DNA from: Gammaproteobacteria bacterium
GTDB taxonomy: Bacteria; Pseudomonadota; Gammaproteobacteria; JABCZS01
Assembly (NCBI GenBank): GCA_013289605.1
Contig: JABCZS010000006.1
Coordinates: 35,081-99,080 of the forward strand
Direction of reading: 5' to 3'
Length of the DNA: 64,000 nt
Positions 47,661 to 56,469 of the stretch are shown one piece after another (within the stretch, counting starts at the first letter, position 1; each line of letters opens with the position of its first letter). A model generated the notes under the pieces. It was not told where the DNA came from. It saw only the letters and a list, made by a program, of their open reading frames with translations, and did not search any database. Position numbers and translations under genes: made by a program.

Positions 47661-47689
47661 GTGACATCCCCTAGCCATTCAGGTAAAAT
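47661..47689 (+). promoter_or_regulatory. nhaC: Promoter of nhaC, predicted leaderless
   Basis: GTGACA (47661-47666) and TAAAAT (47684-47689) with a 17-base spacer. The ATG follows six bases after the -10 box, so transcription should begin at the start codon. No Shine-Dalgarno is present. Confidence 0.65.
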
Positions 47690-47695
47690 CCACCC

Positions 47696-49252
47696 ATGCA
47701 CGAATCAACCTTTATCGCCACCGCTTGGTCTTTGTTACCGCCTTTTGTCGCTATTTTAATGGCGGTGGTAACGCATCGCGTGCTGATTTCTTTGGGGGCG
47801 GGGATTTTAGTTGGGGCGCTGCTGCTTAATCAATTTGAGCTTTATCCCACATTAAATTATCTAATTACCTTAGCTTCGCGTTTAGTTTATGAAGACGGAC
47901 AAATCAACACCTGGAATATCTTAATTGTTTTATTCTTATGTTTACTCGGGATTTTGGCTTCACTCATTTCCATTTCTGGCGGCAAACGCGCATTTACCGA
48001 GTGGGCCTTATTGCATATCCGATCGCAGCGCGGGGCTAGAATTTTTACCGTATTACTGGGCATGTTGTTTTTTATTGATGATTACTTTAACACCTTGACG
48101 GTCGGCAATATTAGCCGCCCGCTGACCGACTCCCAAAACGTACCGCGTGCAAAATTAGCTTATTTAATTGATTCAGTCGCCGCCTCCAGTTGTATCCTTT
48201 GCCCTTTTTCCAGTTGGGGGGCTTATATTATGGGGATCATCGGCTCACTCTTCATTACCTATTCTATCGTCGACTACTCCGCACTGACCGCATTTTTAAC
48301 CATTATACCTATGAATTTATACCCTATTTTTGCACTCCTAATGGCACTCGCAATGGCCTATTTAGGTTGGGATATTGGGGCCATGAAAAAGCATTATCAA
48401 CGCGCCCGTCAAGGCGAGCTCTATGATAAAAATAAAGGCGCTATTTTAGGCGCCATTGAAGGATTGCCTGAATATGACAATGGCCATGTTTATGATTTAA
48501 TGATCCCAATTATCAGCTTAATTATTGCGACCATAGGCGCGCTACTTGGATACGGTTATTTAAACGTACCGAACTCGCAAACGATCACTGTGTTTATATT
48601 GCTGGAAAATACCGATGTCGCGTTAGCCTTGGTCACAGGCGCGAGTATCGGGCTTTTGATCACTTTACTCTTATATTTAAAGAAATATTTACGTTGGCAA
48701 GATTATAAAATTGCGGCCACTAGTGGCATTAAAGCCATGTCTCCTGCTATTTATATTTTACTGTTTGCCTGGAGCATTATTCATATTATTAATGAAATGC
48801 ACACCGGCTTGTACCTGGCTAATCTGCTGACAGAAATTAATCTTCCATTTACTTTTCTTCCCTTTTTATTATTTGTGATTGCGGGGATTGCGGCTTTTTC
48901 TACCGGCACCAGTTGGGGAACGTTTGGGATCATGCTCCCACTTGCGGCAGAAATTGTGATGAGTACCGAACCCACTTTATTATTACCCGCATTTTCTGCA
49001 GTATTGGCGGGCTCAGTATTCGGCGATCACTGCTCACCTATTTCAGACACCACAATTTTATCTGCAACCGGTGCAGGGGCCAATCATATTGATCATGTCA
49101 TTACGCAAATGCCTTATGCTTTACTGATCGCGGGTATTGCCAGTTTAGGGTATTTGGCCTTAGGCTTTACGGGCAGCGTGATGATTGCACTCTTGACGTC
49201 TAGTGTAGCGTTTATCTGCTGCCTGGTGGGCATGCGGTTTTTTTCACGGTGA
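47696..49252 (+). CDS. nhaC: NhaC-family Na+/H+ antiporter
   Basis: A 518-residue membrane protein with about 12 helices. Family motifs: LGMLFFIDDYFNTLTVGNISRPLTDSQNVPRAKLAYLIDSVAASSC, PFSSWGAYIMGIIG, FSTGTSWGTFGIMLPL, and GDHCSPISDTTILSATGAGANHIDHV. It exchanges sodium (or lactate/malate in some relatives) for protons; related transporters of intracellular bacteria work in ion balance inside the acidic vacuole. Confidence 0.9.
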   Translation: MHESTFIATAWSLLPPFVAILMAVVTHRVLISLGAGILVGALLLNQFELYPTLNYLITLASRLVYEDGQINTWNILIVLFLCLLGILASLISISGGKRAFTEWALLHIRSQRGARIFTVLLGMLFFIDDYFNTLTVGNISRPLTDSQNVPRAKLAYLIDSVAASSCILCPFSSWGAYIMGIIGSLFITYSIVDYSALTAFLTIIPMNLYPIFALLMALAMAYLGWDIGAMKKHYQRARQGELYDKNKGAILGAIEGLPEYDNGHVYDLMIPIISLIIATIGALLGYGYLNVPNSQTITVFILLENTDVALALVTGASIGLLITLLLYLKKYLRWQDYKIAATSGIKAMSPAIYILLFAWSIIHIINEMHTGLYLANLLTEINLPFTFLPFLLFVIAGIAAFSTGTSWGTFGIMLPLAAEIVMSTEPTLLLPAFSAVLAGSVFGDHCSPISDTTILSATGAGANHIDHVITQMPYALLIAGIASLGYLALGFTGSVMIALLTSSVAFICCLVGMRFFSR

Positions 49253-49273
49253 ATGCGCACGTTAATGTTGTGC

Positions 49274-49495
49274 TTAAGCGTAAAATGTGCTGCCACTAAA
49301 AAACTTCCAGAACGGCACAACCAGGATGTTCTCACTGATCTGTTCTTCTTGATCATAAGTGACAATATATCCTTTATCTATCGAAAAAGTATGCATCGCA
49401 TGTGTATCGCAGTTGAACAATAATTCTTGAAAACGCAGCGGATAAATCTCTGTTTCAACATAACGGCCTGATAATAAATTAAATGGTATAATCAA
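49274..49495 (-). pseudogene. Remnant of a DUF4143 AAA ATPase gene, internally deleted
   Basis: The 73-codon frame joins two pieces of the DUF4143 ATPase family. Its start, LLSGRYVETEIYPLRFQELL, matches LTGRYVTLELYPYAFAEY in the intact gene at 32914. Its end, KGYIVTYDQEEQISENILVVPFWKFF, resembles the C-terminus of the family (compare GIILTENEQGEEEITES in the intact copy). Walker A and B and the middle are missing. The frame stayed open after the deletion. It probably has no function. It begins inside a perfect palindrome. Confidence 0.65.
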
Positions 49496-49535
49496 GTGAT
49501 TTTACTAATTATGATTAGTAAAATCACTTGATTAT
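49488..49535. repeat. 48-bp perfect palindrome (22-bp arms)
   Basis: Left arm 49488-49509 begins ATAATCAAGTGATTTTAC; right arm 49514-49535 is its exact reverse complement; the loop is TATG. There is no mismatch. It ends near the truA stop codon and marks one edge of the ATPase remnant. It may be the footprint of a mobile element end or a strong bidirectional hairpin. Confidence 0.9.
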
Positions 49536-49560
49536 CACACAATAGATTCCTAAGAAGAAA

Positions 49561-50316
49561 CTACCCATCGTCGTATGCAACCGTCATTAAGGTCAGTCCT
49601 TGTGAGGGAGCAGTGATGCCCGCTTGCTTGCGATCCACACTTGTTAAAACTGCTTTTGCCCAGGCGGGCGGTTGGATTCCTTCCCCTATGGGCAGTAACA
49701 CGCCGATTACATTACGGACCATATGATGTAAAAAGGCATTGGCGGTGATATGGACTGTGATGAAATCGCCGTCCCGGTCTATATCAAGTTGGGTCACGGT
49801 GCGAACGGGTGATTTAGCCTGGCAATCGGCATCGCGTAGGGCGCTAAAATCATGGGTACCGATAAAATAGTGCGCGGCCTCCTTCATCAGGTGATGATTT
49901 AAAGGTTTGCGGTGCCAAGTGGTTTGACGGGCATATAAAGCGCTGCGTGTGGGTACGTTATAAATGACATAACGGTAACTGCGACTCTTTGCTGAGAAAC
50001 GTGCATGAAAGGTTACTGGCACCTCGCGCGCCCATTGGATCGCAATATCAGGCGGCAGAAAACTGTTGGTTCCACGTACCCAAGCGTCCAAGGGGCGTTC
50101 CACATCGGTATCAAAATGTACGACTTGCCCTAGTGCATGCACGCCTACATCAGTGCGTCCCGCGCAGGTGATTTTAATGGGTGTATTTGCAATCTTAGAT
50201 AAGGCACGCGTGACCTGACCTTCAACTGTGTTTTGCGTGGGTTGAATTTGCCAGCCATGATATCCACAACCGTCGTATTCTATACCTAGAGCGATGCGGT
50301 AGGTATTTGTGGTCAT
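49561..50316 (-). CDS. truA: tRNA pseudouridine synthase A
   Basis: Converts uridine to pseudouridine at positions 38-40 of tRNAs. It has 251 residues. The catalytic segment CAGRTDVGVHALGQVVHFDT carries the Asp. The start MTTNTYRIALGIEYDGCGYHGWQIQP and FLHHMVRNVIGVLLPIGEG near the end are typical. It lies downstream of rplQ, separated by a terminator and a long hairpin. Confidence 0.96.
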   Translation of the reverse strand: MTTNTYRIALGIEYDGCGYHGWQIQPTQNTVEGQVTRALSKIANTPIKITCAGRTDVGVHALGQVVHFDTDVERPLDAWVRGTNSFLPPDIAIQWAREVPVTFHARFSAKSRSYRYVIYNVPTRSALYARQTTWHRKPLNHHLMKEAAHYFIGTHDFSALRDADCQAKSPVRTVTQLDIDRDGDFITVHITANAFLHHMVRNVIGVLLPIGEGIQPPAWAKAVLTSVDRKQAGITAPSQGLTLMTVAYDDG

Positions 50317-50341
50317 AAGAGGCCTCGCAGTTTAAAAAGCA

Positions 50342-50426
50342 GCCCAACAAAGCCTAGGCGCCCCATTTTTATGCGAATTCCGTTAGCCCTGAGCATAAAA
50401 ATGGGGGCGCCTAGGCTTTGTTGGGC
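50342..50426. repeat. Long near-perfect hairpin upstream of truA
   Basis: Arms of 33 and 34 bases (50342-50374 and 50393-50426) are complementary apart from one extra C, with an 18-base loop. The arm begins GCCCAACAAAGCCTAGGCGC. Minus-strand transcripts would meet T-rich GCTTTTTAA right after it. It lies in the 186-base gap between truA and the rplQ terminator. No second copy is seen in the window. Confidence 0.85.
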
Positions 50427-50446
50427 GTTTTCATTAAGAGTAAGCA

Positions 50447-50485
50447 ATAAAAAACTCGGCATTTCACAACGAAAGCCGAGTTTCT
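50447..50485 (-). terminator. Terminator of the alpha operon after rplQ
   Basis: Nine-base stem (AAACTCGGC / GCCGAGTTT on the plus strand) with a 14-base loop. On the minus strand the stem is followed by T residues (the A run at 50447-50454 in plus coordinates). It begins about 20 bases after the rplQ stop and ends the ribosomal protein cluster. Confidence 0.85.
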
Positions 50486-50502
50486 TTAGGTCAAAAACAG
50501 AA

Positions 50503-50889
50503 TTATTCAGCAGCTGTAGTCGCCGTATTCGCGACTCTATCTACCAATTCTACATACGCCATAGGTGCACTATCACCCGCACGAAAGCCGCATTTTAATA
50601 CGCGCGTATAACCACCGGGTCTTGCAGCATGATTAGGTCCGACGGTCGTAAATAATTTTTTCACGGCGTCATCACTACGCAGGCGCGCAAACGCAAGACG
50701 GCGATTAGCAACAGAGTCATTTTTTGCCAAAGTAATTAAAGGTTCTATCACCCGACGTAATTCTTTTGCTTTGGGTACGGTAGTCTTTATTAGCTCGTGC
50801 TCAATAAGTGAAGCCGCCATATTACGGAACATCGCTTTACGATGACTGCTCGTACGATTAAGTTTTCTACCCGCTTTGCGATGGCGCAT
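50503..50889 (-). CDS. rplQ: 50S ribosomal protein L17
   Basis: A 128-residue protein of the large subunit at the edge of the exit tunnel. [45 protein letters not shown] is the family start. Last gene of the alpha operon, 26 bases after rpoA. Confidence 0.97.
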   Translation of the reverse strand: MRHRKAGRKLNRTSSHRKAMFRNMAASLIEHELIKTTVPKAKELRRVIEPLITLAKNDSVANRRLAFARLRSDDAVKKLFTTVGPNHAARPGGYTRVLKCGFRAGDSAPMAYVELVDRVANTATTAAE

Positions 50890-50915
50890 GTCTATATCCT
50901 CTTCATTAATCCTAA

Positions 50916-51926
50916 TTAAAAATCACTATGTTCTTTATCGCTCGCTTGCAACATTTGTGGTGGCCAGCCTTCTATTTTCATGCCTAAAGCTAAACCGCGC
51001 GCTTGCAACACTTCCTTGATTTCCGTCAGTGATTTTTTACCCAAATTAGGCGTCTTCAATAGCTCAACTTCGCTACGTTGAATTAAATCACCAATATAGA
51101 AAATATTTTCTGCTTTTAAACAATTCGCTGAACGTACAGTGAGCTCAAGATCATCAACTGAACGCATGAGTAGCGGATCAATTTCTGCTTCCTTTTTCTT
51201 CGCTTTCGGCGTTTGTTCGGCTTCTAGATCAACAAAAACAGAGAGCTGATCTCTAAGTATCGTCGCGGCCCTACGAATCGCATCTTCTGGATCGATAGAA
51301 CCATTGGTTTGCAATTCGATAATGAGTTTATCTAAGTCGGTACGCTGCTCAACACGCGCACTTTCAACGCTATAATTGACCTTTAATACCGGTGTAAACG
51401 TCGCATCTAAACGTAATAAGCCGACTTCTTTACCGCCTTCATCAAGATGAAGTTCGGTATGGACCGTTTGATAACCACGACCACGTTCAACTTTAACAGT
51501 CATGTTAAGCGCTGCAGATTGGCCAGTAATATGACAAATGACATGTTCAGGATTAACAATCTCAACACTAGGATCCGCTTGAAGATCTGCTGCTGTGACA
51601 ACGCCCTTACCTGTTTTAGTTAAACGTAAAGTCACTTCATCTTTATGATGAAGTATTATGGCAATACCTTTTAGATTTAACAGAATTTCGATCACATCTT
51701 CTTGTACGCCTTCTATAGCGCTGTATTCATGTAACACACCATCAATGTGTGTTTCAGTTATCGCAGCCCCAGGCATAGAAGATAAAAGAATACGGCGTAG
51801 GGAATTGCCTAAGGTATGCCCAAACCCACGCTCTAAGGGTTCTAAAGTCACTCTGGCATGATTAATACCAAAGTGTTCAACATCAACGATACGCGGTTTT
51901 AAAAAATCTGTGGCTGAATTTTGCAT
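50916..51926 (-). CDS. rpoA: RNA polymerase alpha subunit
   Basis: Scaffold for core assembly and contact point for activators. The form from ATG 51926 has 336 residues, with AGGAG seven bases upstream; the longer in-frame form from 51956 adds ten unlike the family. N-terminal domain motifs: [26 protein letters not shown] and VEGVQEDV-like ([16 protein letters not shown]). The C-terminal domain with [34 protein letters not shown] binds DNA and regulators. The 81-base gap to rpsD holds a hairpin. Confidence 0.97.
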   Translation of the reverse strand: MQNSATDFLKPRIVDVEHFGINHARVTLEPLERGFGHTLGNSLRRILLSSMPGAAITETHIDGVLHEYSAIEGVQEDVIEILLNLKGIAIILHHKDEVTLRLTKTGKGVVTAADLQADPSVEIVNPEHVICHITGQSAALNMTVKVERGRGYQTVHTELHLDEGGKEVGLLRLDATFTPVLKVNYSVESARVEQRTDLDKLIIELQTNGSIDPEDAIRRAATILRDQLSVFVDLEAEQTPKAKKKEAEIDPLLMRSVDDLELTVRSANCLKAENIFYIGDLIQRSEVELLKTPNLGKKSLTEIKEVLQARGLALGMKIEGWPPQMLQASDKEHSDF

Positions 51927-51944
51927 GCACACACTCCTGATTTT

Positions 51945-52004
51945 AGGACTACGCAAAAGGTGCTAATCGTTTTAACGATGAGTAGCACATTTTGCGTAAA
52001 TCCT
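51945..52004. repeat. Short palindromic element between rpsD and rpoA, related to the 99-bp element
   Basis: Sixty bases. The ends AGGACTACGCAAAAG and TTTTGCGTAAATCCT resemble the ends of the 99-bp element (AGGACTTACGAAAAAT). The arms pair over about 20 bases, and the centre ATCGTTTTAACGAT is itself a dyad. It sits inside the alpha operon message, just before the rpoA ribosome site. Confidence 0.7.
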
Positions 52005-52007
52005 TGG

Positions 52008-52637
52008 TTACTTGGAATAAAGCTCAACGATGAGTTGCTCACTGATATCAGCGGGTAATTCATCACGCTCGGGTACACGTTTGAAGACCCCTTCTAACTT
52101 GTCCCTGTCCACAGTGATCCACTCGGGTTCTGCACGATTCGCAAAAAATGCGAGCGCTTCCTTGATTCGTAATTGCTCGGTTGCTTTCGGTTTAATAGCA
52201 ATGACATCGCCCGGTTGTACGGAGTAAGCAGGGATGTTTACAATTTTACCGTTAACCATAATGCTGCGATGAGAAATCAATTGTCTAGCCTGACGACGTG
52301 ATATACCAAAGCCCATACGGTATACTACGCTATCCAAACGTGCTTCTAGCATTTGTAATAAATTAACACCGGTCGCACCTTTTTTCAGTGTCGCTTCGTG
52401 ATAAAAACGTTTGAATTGACGCTCAAACATACCATAGATACGACGTACTTTTTGCTTCATCCGCAACATGACGCCGTAATCACTTAAACGTCCCCGACGT
52501 GTATTGTGTTGGCCAGGAGGCGCAGCGTTACGCTTTTCTATAGGGCATTTTGCCGTAAAACATTTGCTGCCTTTGAGAAATAACTTTTCTCCTTCTCTGC
52601 GGCACTGCCGGCATTGTGGGCCACGAATATCAGCCAT
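52008..52637 (-). CDS. rpsD: 30S ribosomal protein S4
   Basis: Assembly-initiator protein of the small subunit, binding 16S rRNA and, in E. coli, controlling the alpha operon. It has 209 residues. The first part has Cys9, Cys12, Cys26 and Cys31, spaced as in zinc-binding S4. The S4 RNA-binding domain is at about 95-160 ([31 protein letters not shown]). Confidence 0.97.
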   Translation of the reverse strand: MADIRGPQCRQCRREGEKLFLKGSKCFTAKCPIEKRNAAPPGQHNTRRGRLSDYGVMLRMKQKVRRIYGMFERQFKRFYHEATLKKGATGVNLLQMLEARLDSVVYRMGFGISRRQARQLISHRSIMVNGKIVNIPAYSVQPGDVIAIKPKATEQLRIKEALAFFANRAEPEWITVDRDKLEGVFKRVPERDELPADISEQLIVELYSK

Positions 52638-52699
52638 AAGATAAACACTCCAAAATATTTGATATAAATAACTACGCTAAAAACAAGATGAATTTTAAA

Positions 52700-53080
52700 C
52701 TATACGCGACGCTCACCTGCTTCCCGACACCCATTATGTGGAACAGGTGTTTTATCAGCCAGTTCAACAATTGTGAAAAATTCACCAAGTGCACGGATTG
52801 CAGAATCGCGGCCTGAGCCTGGACCTTTGACTATTACACTAATACTCTTCAAGCCATATTCTTGCGCGCGTGCCGCAGCCTTTTCCGCAGCCATTTTAGC
52901 CGCAAATGGCGTACTCTTACGTGAGCCCTTGAATCCACAAGCACCCGCGGTAGACCACGCTAACGTGTCTCCATGCCGATCAGTAATGGTAATAATCGTA
53001 TTATTAAATGAAGCAAGCACATGTGCGACCCCTTCGAGTACGCTACGCTTCTTGCCTTTCTTTTGTTTTGCATCTGCCAT
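52700..53080 (-). CDS. rpsK: 30S ribosomal protein S11
   Basis: Platform protein of the small subunit, 126 residues. [42 protein letters not shown] and [18 protein letters not shown] are diagnostic. It sits 48 bases downstream of rpsM. Confidence 0.97.
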   Translation of the reverse strand: MADAKQKKGKKRSVLEGVAHVLASFNNTIITITDRHGDTLAWSTAGACGFKGSRKSTPFAAKMAAEKAAARAQEYGLKSISVIVKGPGSGRDSAIRALGEFFTIVELADKTPVPHNGCREAGERRV

Positions 53081-53128
53081 AAATAGTCCTAAAATAATCC
53101 AACTTAGTTTAACAACTCAAAGCCTGTT

Positions 53129-53512
53129 TTAGCCTTGCTCTTCTGCAGTCGCACGACCCGTGCTGCTGACCCGCTTAACTGTTTTTGAGTTATTGCGAGT
53201 ATTTTGGCCGCGTCTAGGCAGCTTTTGGCGTGCACGTAGGCCACGGTAGCATTTAATGGCCATCAAGCGCTGATTAGCGGCTATCACCGTTCTCCTCTTG
53301 TCACCGCCAGTTTCTATCTTACCGATAACCGCACGTAAGGCTTTTTCCTGGTCAGCGGTAATCTCTGAGCCTTTAGTCTCTGGATTAATATCGAGCTCTT
53401 TGCAAATGCGCAAAGCCATAGGACGGCCGATACCGTAGATTGCCGTTAACCCGATGCAAATATGTTTGTTTACGGGGATATTAACCCCTTCAATACGAAG
53501 CGCTGCAGCCAT
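53129..53512 (-). CDS. rpsM: 30S ribosomal protein S13
   Basis: Head protein of the small subunit that contacts the P-site tRNA. From ATG 53512 (MAAALRIEGVNIPVNKH) it has 127 residues. The start at 53524 has its G-rich site too close to the codon. GIGRPMALRICKELDI and CYRGLRARQKLPRRGQNTRNN are typical. First gene of the alpha part, with its own promoter upstream. Confidence 0.96.
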   Translation of the reverse strand: MAAALRIEGVNIPVNKHICIGLTAIYGIGRPMALRICKELDINPETKGSEITADQEKALRAVIGKIETGGDKRRTVIAANQRLMAIKCYRGLRARQKLPRRGQNTRNNSKTVKRVSSTGRATAEEQG

Positions 53513-53577
53513 AACTGATGACATCCCTAGAAAAAAACTTAAGTTTTACCAACACTTAGATAATAATTAAACAAGGT

Positions 53578-53606
53578 ATGGTACCGATTTTACCCCTTCA
53601 AGTCAA
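53578..53606 (-). promoter_or_regulatory. Internal promoter of the alpha operon
   Basis: On the minus strand TTGACT (53606-53601) and TACCAT (53583-53578) are 17 bases apart, in the gap between rpmJ and rpsM. It would give a leader of about 60 bases ahead of rpsM. In E. coli the S4 repressor site is in this leader; I cannot show a pseudoknot here. Confidence 0.55.
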
Positions 53607-53612
53607 GCATTC

Positions 53613-53729
53613 CTAGCCTTGGCGCTGCTTGTGCTTGGGGTCGTCTTCACAAATTACGCGGATGACGCCTTTACGTTTCACAATCCGGCAATAACGACAA
53701 AATTTCTTAACCGAAGCCCTAACTTTCAT
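53613..53729 (-). CDS. rpmJ: 50S ribosomal protein L36
   Basis: Thirty-eight residues: [20 protein letters not shown] then a second half ending PKHKQRQG. The zinc set Cys11, Cys14, Cys27 and His33 is complete, so this is the zinc-binding form. Placed between secY and rpsM as usual. The upstream gap (53730-53797) contains a TATAAT box and a small hairpin that could give it its own transcript. Confidence 0.97.
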   Translation of the reverse strand: MKVRASVKKFCRYCRIVKRKGVIRVICEDDPKHKQRQG

Positions 53730-53797
53730 GATTAACCCATCCATAATTAAAACAGTGTATTACCGAGAAGGCGGTATTATACTCCGTTTATGTTCTT

Positions 53798-55087
53798 TCA
53801 ACTAGATTTTTTTGGTCCCACTTTTTTCATTAACGAGTCGTATTGATAAGACATCAAATGCGTTTGAATTTGTTGCATAATATCCATAATCACGACCACG
53901 ATAATCAATAAAGAAGTACCACCAAAATAAAACGGCACATTCCAAGCCAAAATCATAAACTCTGGAATCAAGCACACAAACACTAAGTACAACGCACCGA
54001 CCAGGGTCAAACGCGTCATCACGGTATCGATATAGTTACCTGTCTGCTCACCAGGACGCAAACCAGGAATAAATGCACCGGCACGCTTTAAGGTTTCTGC
54101 AGTGTCTTGGGGGTTATACACCAATGCGGTATAGAAAAATGCAAAAAAGATAATCGCGATTACAAAAAGAAAGATGTATAAGGGCTGCCCAGGAGATAAC
54201 AACAAACTGATGTCAGACAACCAATGTTGGCCGCCGGCAAACAATTGGCTAATCGTAGCAGGAAACAAAATAATGCTGGACGCAAAAATAGGGGGGATCA
54301 CGCCAGCCATATTCACTTTAAGTGGAAGATGACTGGTTTGTGCCGCATAGACTTTACGTCCTTGCTGGCGTTTTGCATAGTTTACGGTGATCCGACGCTG
54401 TCCGCGTTCAAAAAACACTACAAAAGCAGTAATTGCTATCACCGCAAGTATCAACAAAAATACGGTCAATAAATGCAACTGTCCTTCTCTTGCTTGCTCC
54501 ATCACCCGCACACCCGCGCTAGGTAAACCCGAGATGATGCCTGCAAATATGATAATAGAAATCCCATTACCTATGCCACGCTCAGTAATTTGTTCACCCA
54601 GCCACATTAAAAACATAGTTCCGGTCACCAAAGTCACCGTCACGACAAAATAGAAAGGAAATCCACCAAACAAGGCAACATCTGCACCTAATAAATATTT
54701 CGCAAAACCTAATGCCTGGAATGTTGCTAATACTAAAGTAAAATAACGCGTGTATTGATTAATTCTACGCCGGCCGATATCACCTTGCTTTTTAATTTCA
54801 GCCAGGGCTGGGGAAACCACGGTAAGCATTTGCATAATAATCGATGCAGAAATATAGGGCATAATTCCGAGTGCAAACAAGGTAAACCGTGACAGCGCGC
54901 CCCCGGAAAACATATTAAATAGATCAAATATGTTGCCACCCTGTTGATTGAAAAAGTTATGTAAACGCACCGGGTCGATCCCAGGAACAGCAATATGCGC
55001 TCCAATGCGGAATACGAGTATTGCCCCCAATACAAAAAGTATTTTTCGTTTCAGGGTAGACATAGAGGATGATTTGCTACTTTGCAT
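53798..55087 (-). CDS. secY: Preprotein translocase subunit SecY
   Basis: Central channel of the general secretion pathway, 429 residues from ATG 55087, with GTGGA upstream; the longer in-frame form from 55135 overlaps rplO and is unlikely. Ten membrane helices. [22 protein letters not shown] is the first helix and plug region, and [21 protein letters not shown] ([23 protein letters not shown]) marks the later part. Confidence 0.96.
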   Translation of the reverse strand: MQSSKSSSMSTLKRKILFVLGAILVFRIGAHIAVPGIDPVRLHNFFNQQGGNIFDLFNMFSGGALSRFTLFALGIMPYISASIIMQMLTVVSPALAEIKKQGDIGRRRINQYTRYFTLVLATFQALGFAKYLLGADVALFGGFPFYFVVTVTLVTGTMFLMWLGEQITERGIGNGISIIIFAGIISGLPSAGVRVMEQAREGQLHLLTVFLLILAVIAITAFVVFFERGQRRITVNYAKRQQGRKVYAAQTSHLPLKVNMAGVIPPIFASSIILFPATISQLFAGGQHWLSDISLLLSPGQPLYIFLFVIAIIFFAFFYTALVYNPQDTAETLKRAGAFIPGLRPGEQTGNYIDTVMTRLTLVGALYLVFVCLIPEFMILAWNVPFYFGGTSLLIIVVVIMDIMQQIQTHLMSYQYDSLMKKVGPKKSS

Positions 55088-55091
55088 CGGT

Positions 55092-55523
55092 TTATTCCAC
55101 TGTACCGCCAGCTTGCTCGATAGCTGCCTTTGCACCGGCAGTCACGATCAAACCTTTGATGGTAACGGGATTTTCAATTTTACCTGATGCAAAAATTTTG
55201 GCATATTTAGTCGTATGCTTAAGTAGACCTTTCTCTTTGAGTACAGCAAATGTCACTATCGATTCAGCTAAACTCGATATTTCGGTTAAGGTCACTTGTT
55301 CAGTAACACGCGCTTTATAGGAGTTAAAGCCAAATTTAGGTAAGCGGCGTTGCAAAGGCATTTGTCCGCCTTCAAAACCCACTTTGTGATAACCACCGGC
55401 ACGACTCTTTTGGCCTTTATGACCACGACCACATGTTTTGCCGAGCCCTGATCCTATCCCGCGACCTACGCGCTTGCCCTTTTTGCGTGCACCAGGTGCT
55501 GCTGATATTGTATTTAGCCGCAT
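55092..55523 (-). CDS. rplO: 50S ribosomal protein L15
   Basis: A 143-residue protein of the large subunit. The start [40 protein letters not shown] is diagnostic. It lies 13 bases after rpsE; rpmD (L30), normally between these two, is absent. Confidence 0.97.
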   Translation of the reverse strand: MRLNTISAAPGARKKGKRVGRGIGSGLGKTCGRGHKGQKSRAGGYHKVGFEGGQMPLQRRLPKFGFNSYKARVTEQVTLTEISSLAESIVTFAVLKEKGLLKHTTKYAKIFASGKIENPVTIKGLIVTAGAKAAIEQAGGTVE

Positions 55524-55536
55524 CGCTATTTCCTTC

Positions 55537-56079
55537 TTATTCGGTACTAATAATATTGTCTAAGACCAATTGATCGCGGCGTATGCCACGTTTTTCCATT
55601 ATTTGCTCAGGTGAAGTCATTTGCTGCAACGCTTTAAGTGTGGCTTTAATCACATTCACTGGATTGGTAGAACCTATGCATTTACCTAATACGTTCTGTA
55701 TACCCACCACTTCGAACAAAGCCCGCATTGCGCCACCTGCAATAATACCTGTACCCTTAGAGGCAGGTAACATGATGACTTTTGAAGCGCCGTGATTTGC
55801 AATCACTTCATGGAATAAGGTGTCACCATTTAATGGGATGTAAACCATATTGCGCCGCGCACACTCTAATGATTTCTGAATTGCAGCAGGCACTTCACGA
55901 GACTTACCTAAGCCTATCCCAACACGACCTTTGCCATCGCCAACGACGGTAATTGCAGAAAAACTAAATATCCGTCCGCCTTTTACGACTTGAGCCGTAC
56001 GGCGTACGCTTACCATTTTTTCTTGTATGCCATCGGTTTTAGTTGAAACATCAAAACCTGTTGTTGCTGTTGCTGCCAT
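55537..56079 (-). CDS. rpsE: 30S ribosomal protein S5
   Basis: A 180-residue small-subunit protein important for decoding accuracy. [44 protein letters not shown] contains the double-stranded-RNA-binding and helix-contact region. [25 protein letters not shown] follows. The N-terminal 20 residues are longer than usual and Thr/Ala-rich. Confidence 0.97.
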   Translation of the reverse strand: MAATATTGFDVSTKTDGIQEKMVSVRRTAQVVKGGRIFSFSAITVVGDGKGRVGIGLGKSREVPAAIQKSLECARRNMVYIPLNGDTLFHEVIANHGASKVIMLPASKGTGIIAGGAMRALFEVVGIQNVLGKCIGSTNPVNVIKATLKALQQMTSPEQIMEKRGIRRDQLVLDNIISTE

Positions 56080-56099
56080 TACATAATCCTATCCGTTAA

Positions 56100-56462
56100 T
56101 TAGAACTCTAAGCCTGCTTCTCTAGCTTTATCTGCCAGCGCTTTTACGCGACCATGATACTTATGGCCAGACCGATCAAAGGCTACGCGTTTAATGCCTG
56201 CGGCTAAAGCTAAGCGCGCAATTTCTTCACCTAAGACACCCGCGGCTTCAACATTGCCGGTATACTTCACTTTTCCTATGATACTGTCTACTAATGTGGA
56301 AGCACTCACTACAGTCTTATCACTGATATCACCTACGATAATTTGTGCATACATATGCCTAGGCGTTTTATGCACGCATAAACGCGGAATATCAAGGCGA
56401 CGATTTTTTGCACGAAATGAACGTGAACGTCTTAATCTTGTGTCTTTTTTACTGGTTTTCAT
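56100..56462 (-). CDS. rplR: 50S ribosomal protein L18
   Basis: A 120-residue protein that binds 5S rRNA. RLCVHKTPRHMYAQIIVGD and the end FDRSGHKYHGRVKALADKAREAGLEF are typical. It is between rplF and rpsE. Confidence 0.97.
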   Translation of the reverse strand: MKTSKKDTRLRRSRSFRAKNRRLDIPRLCVHKTPRHMYAQIIVGDISDKTVVSASTLVDSIIGKVKYTGNVEAAGVLGEEIARLALAAGIKRVAFDRSGHKYHGRVKALADKAREAGLEF

Positions 56463-56469
56463 CGATTTG

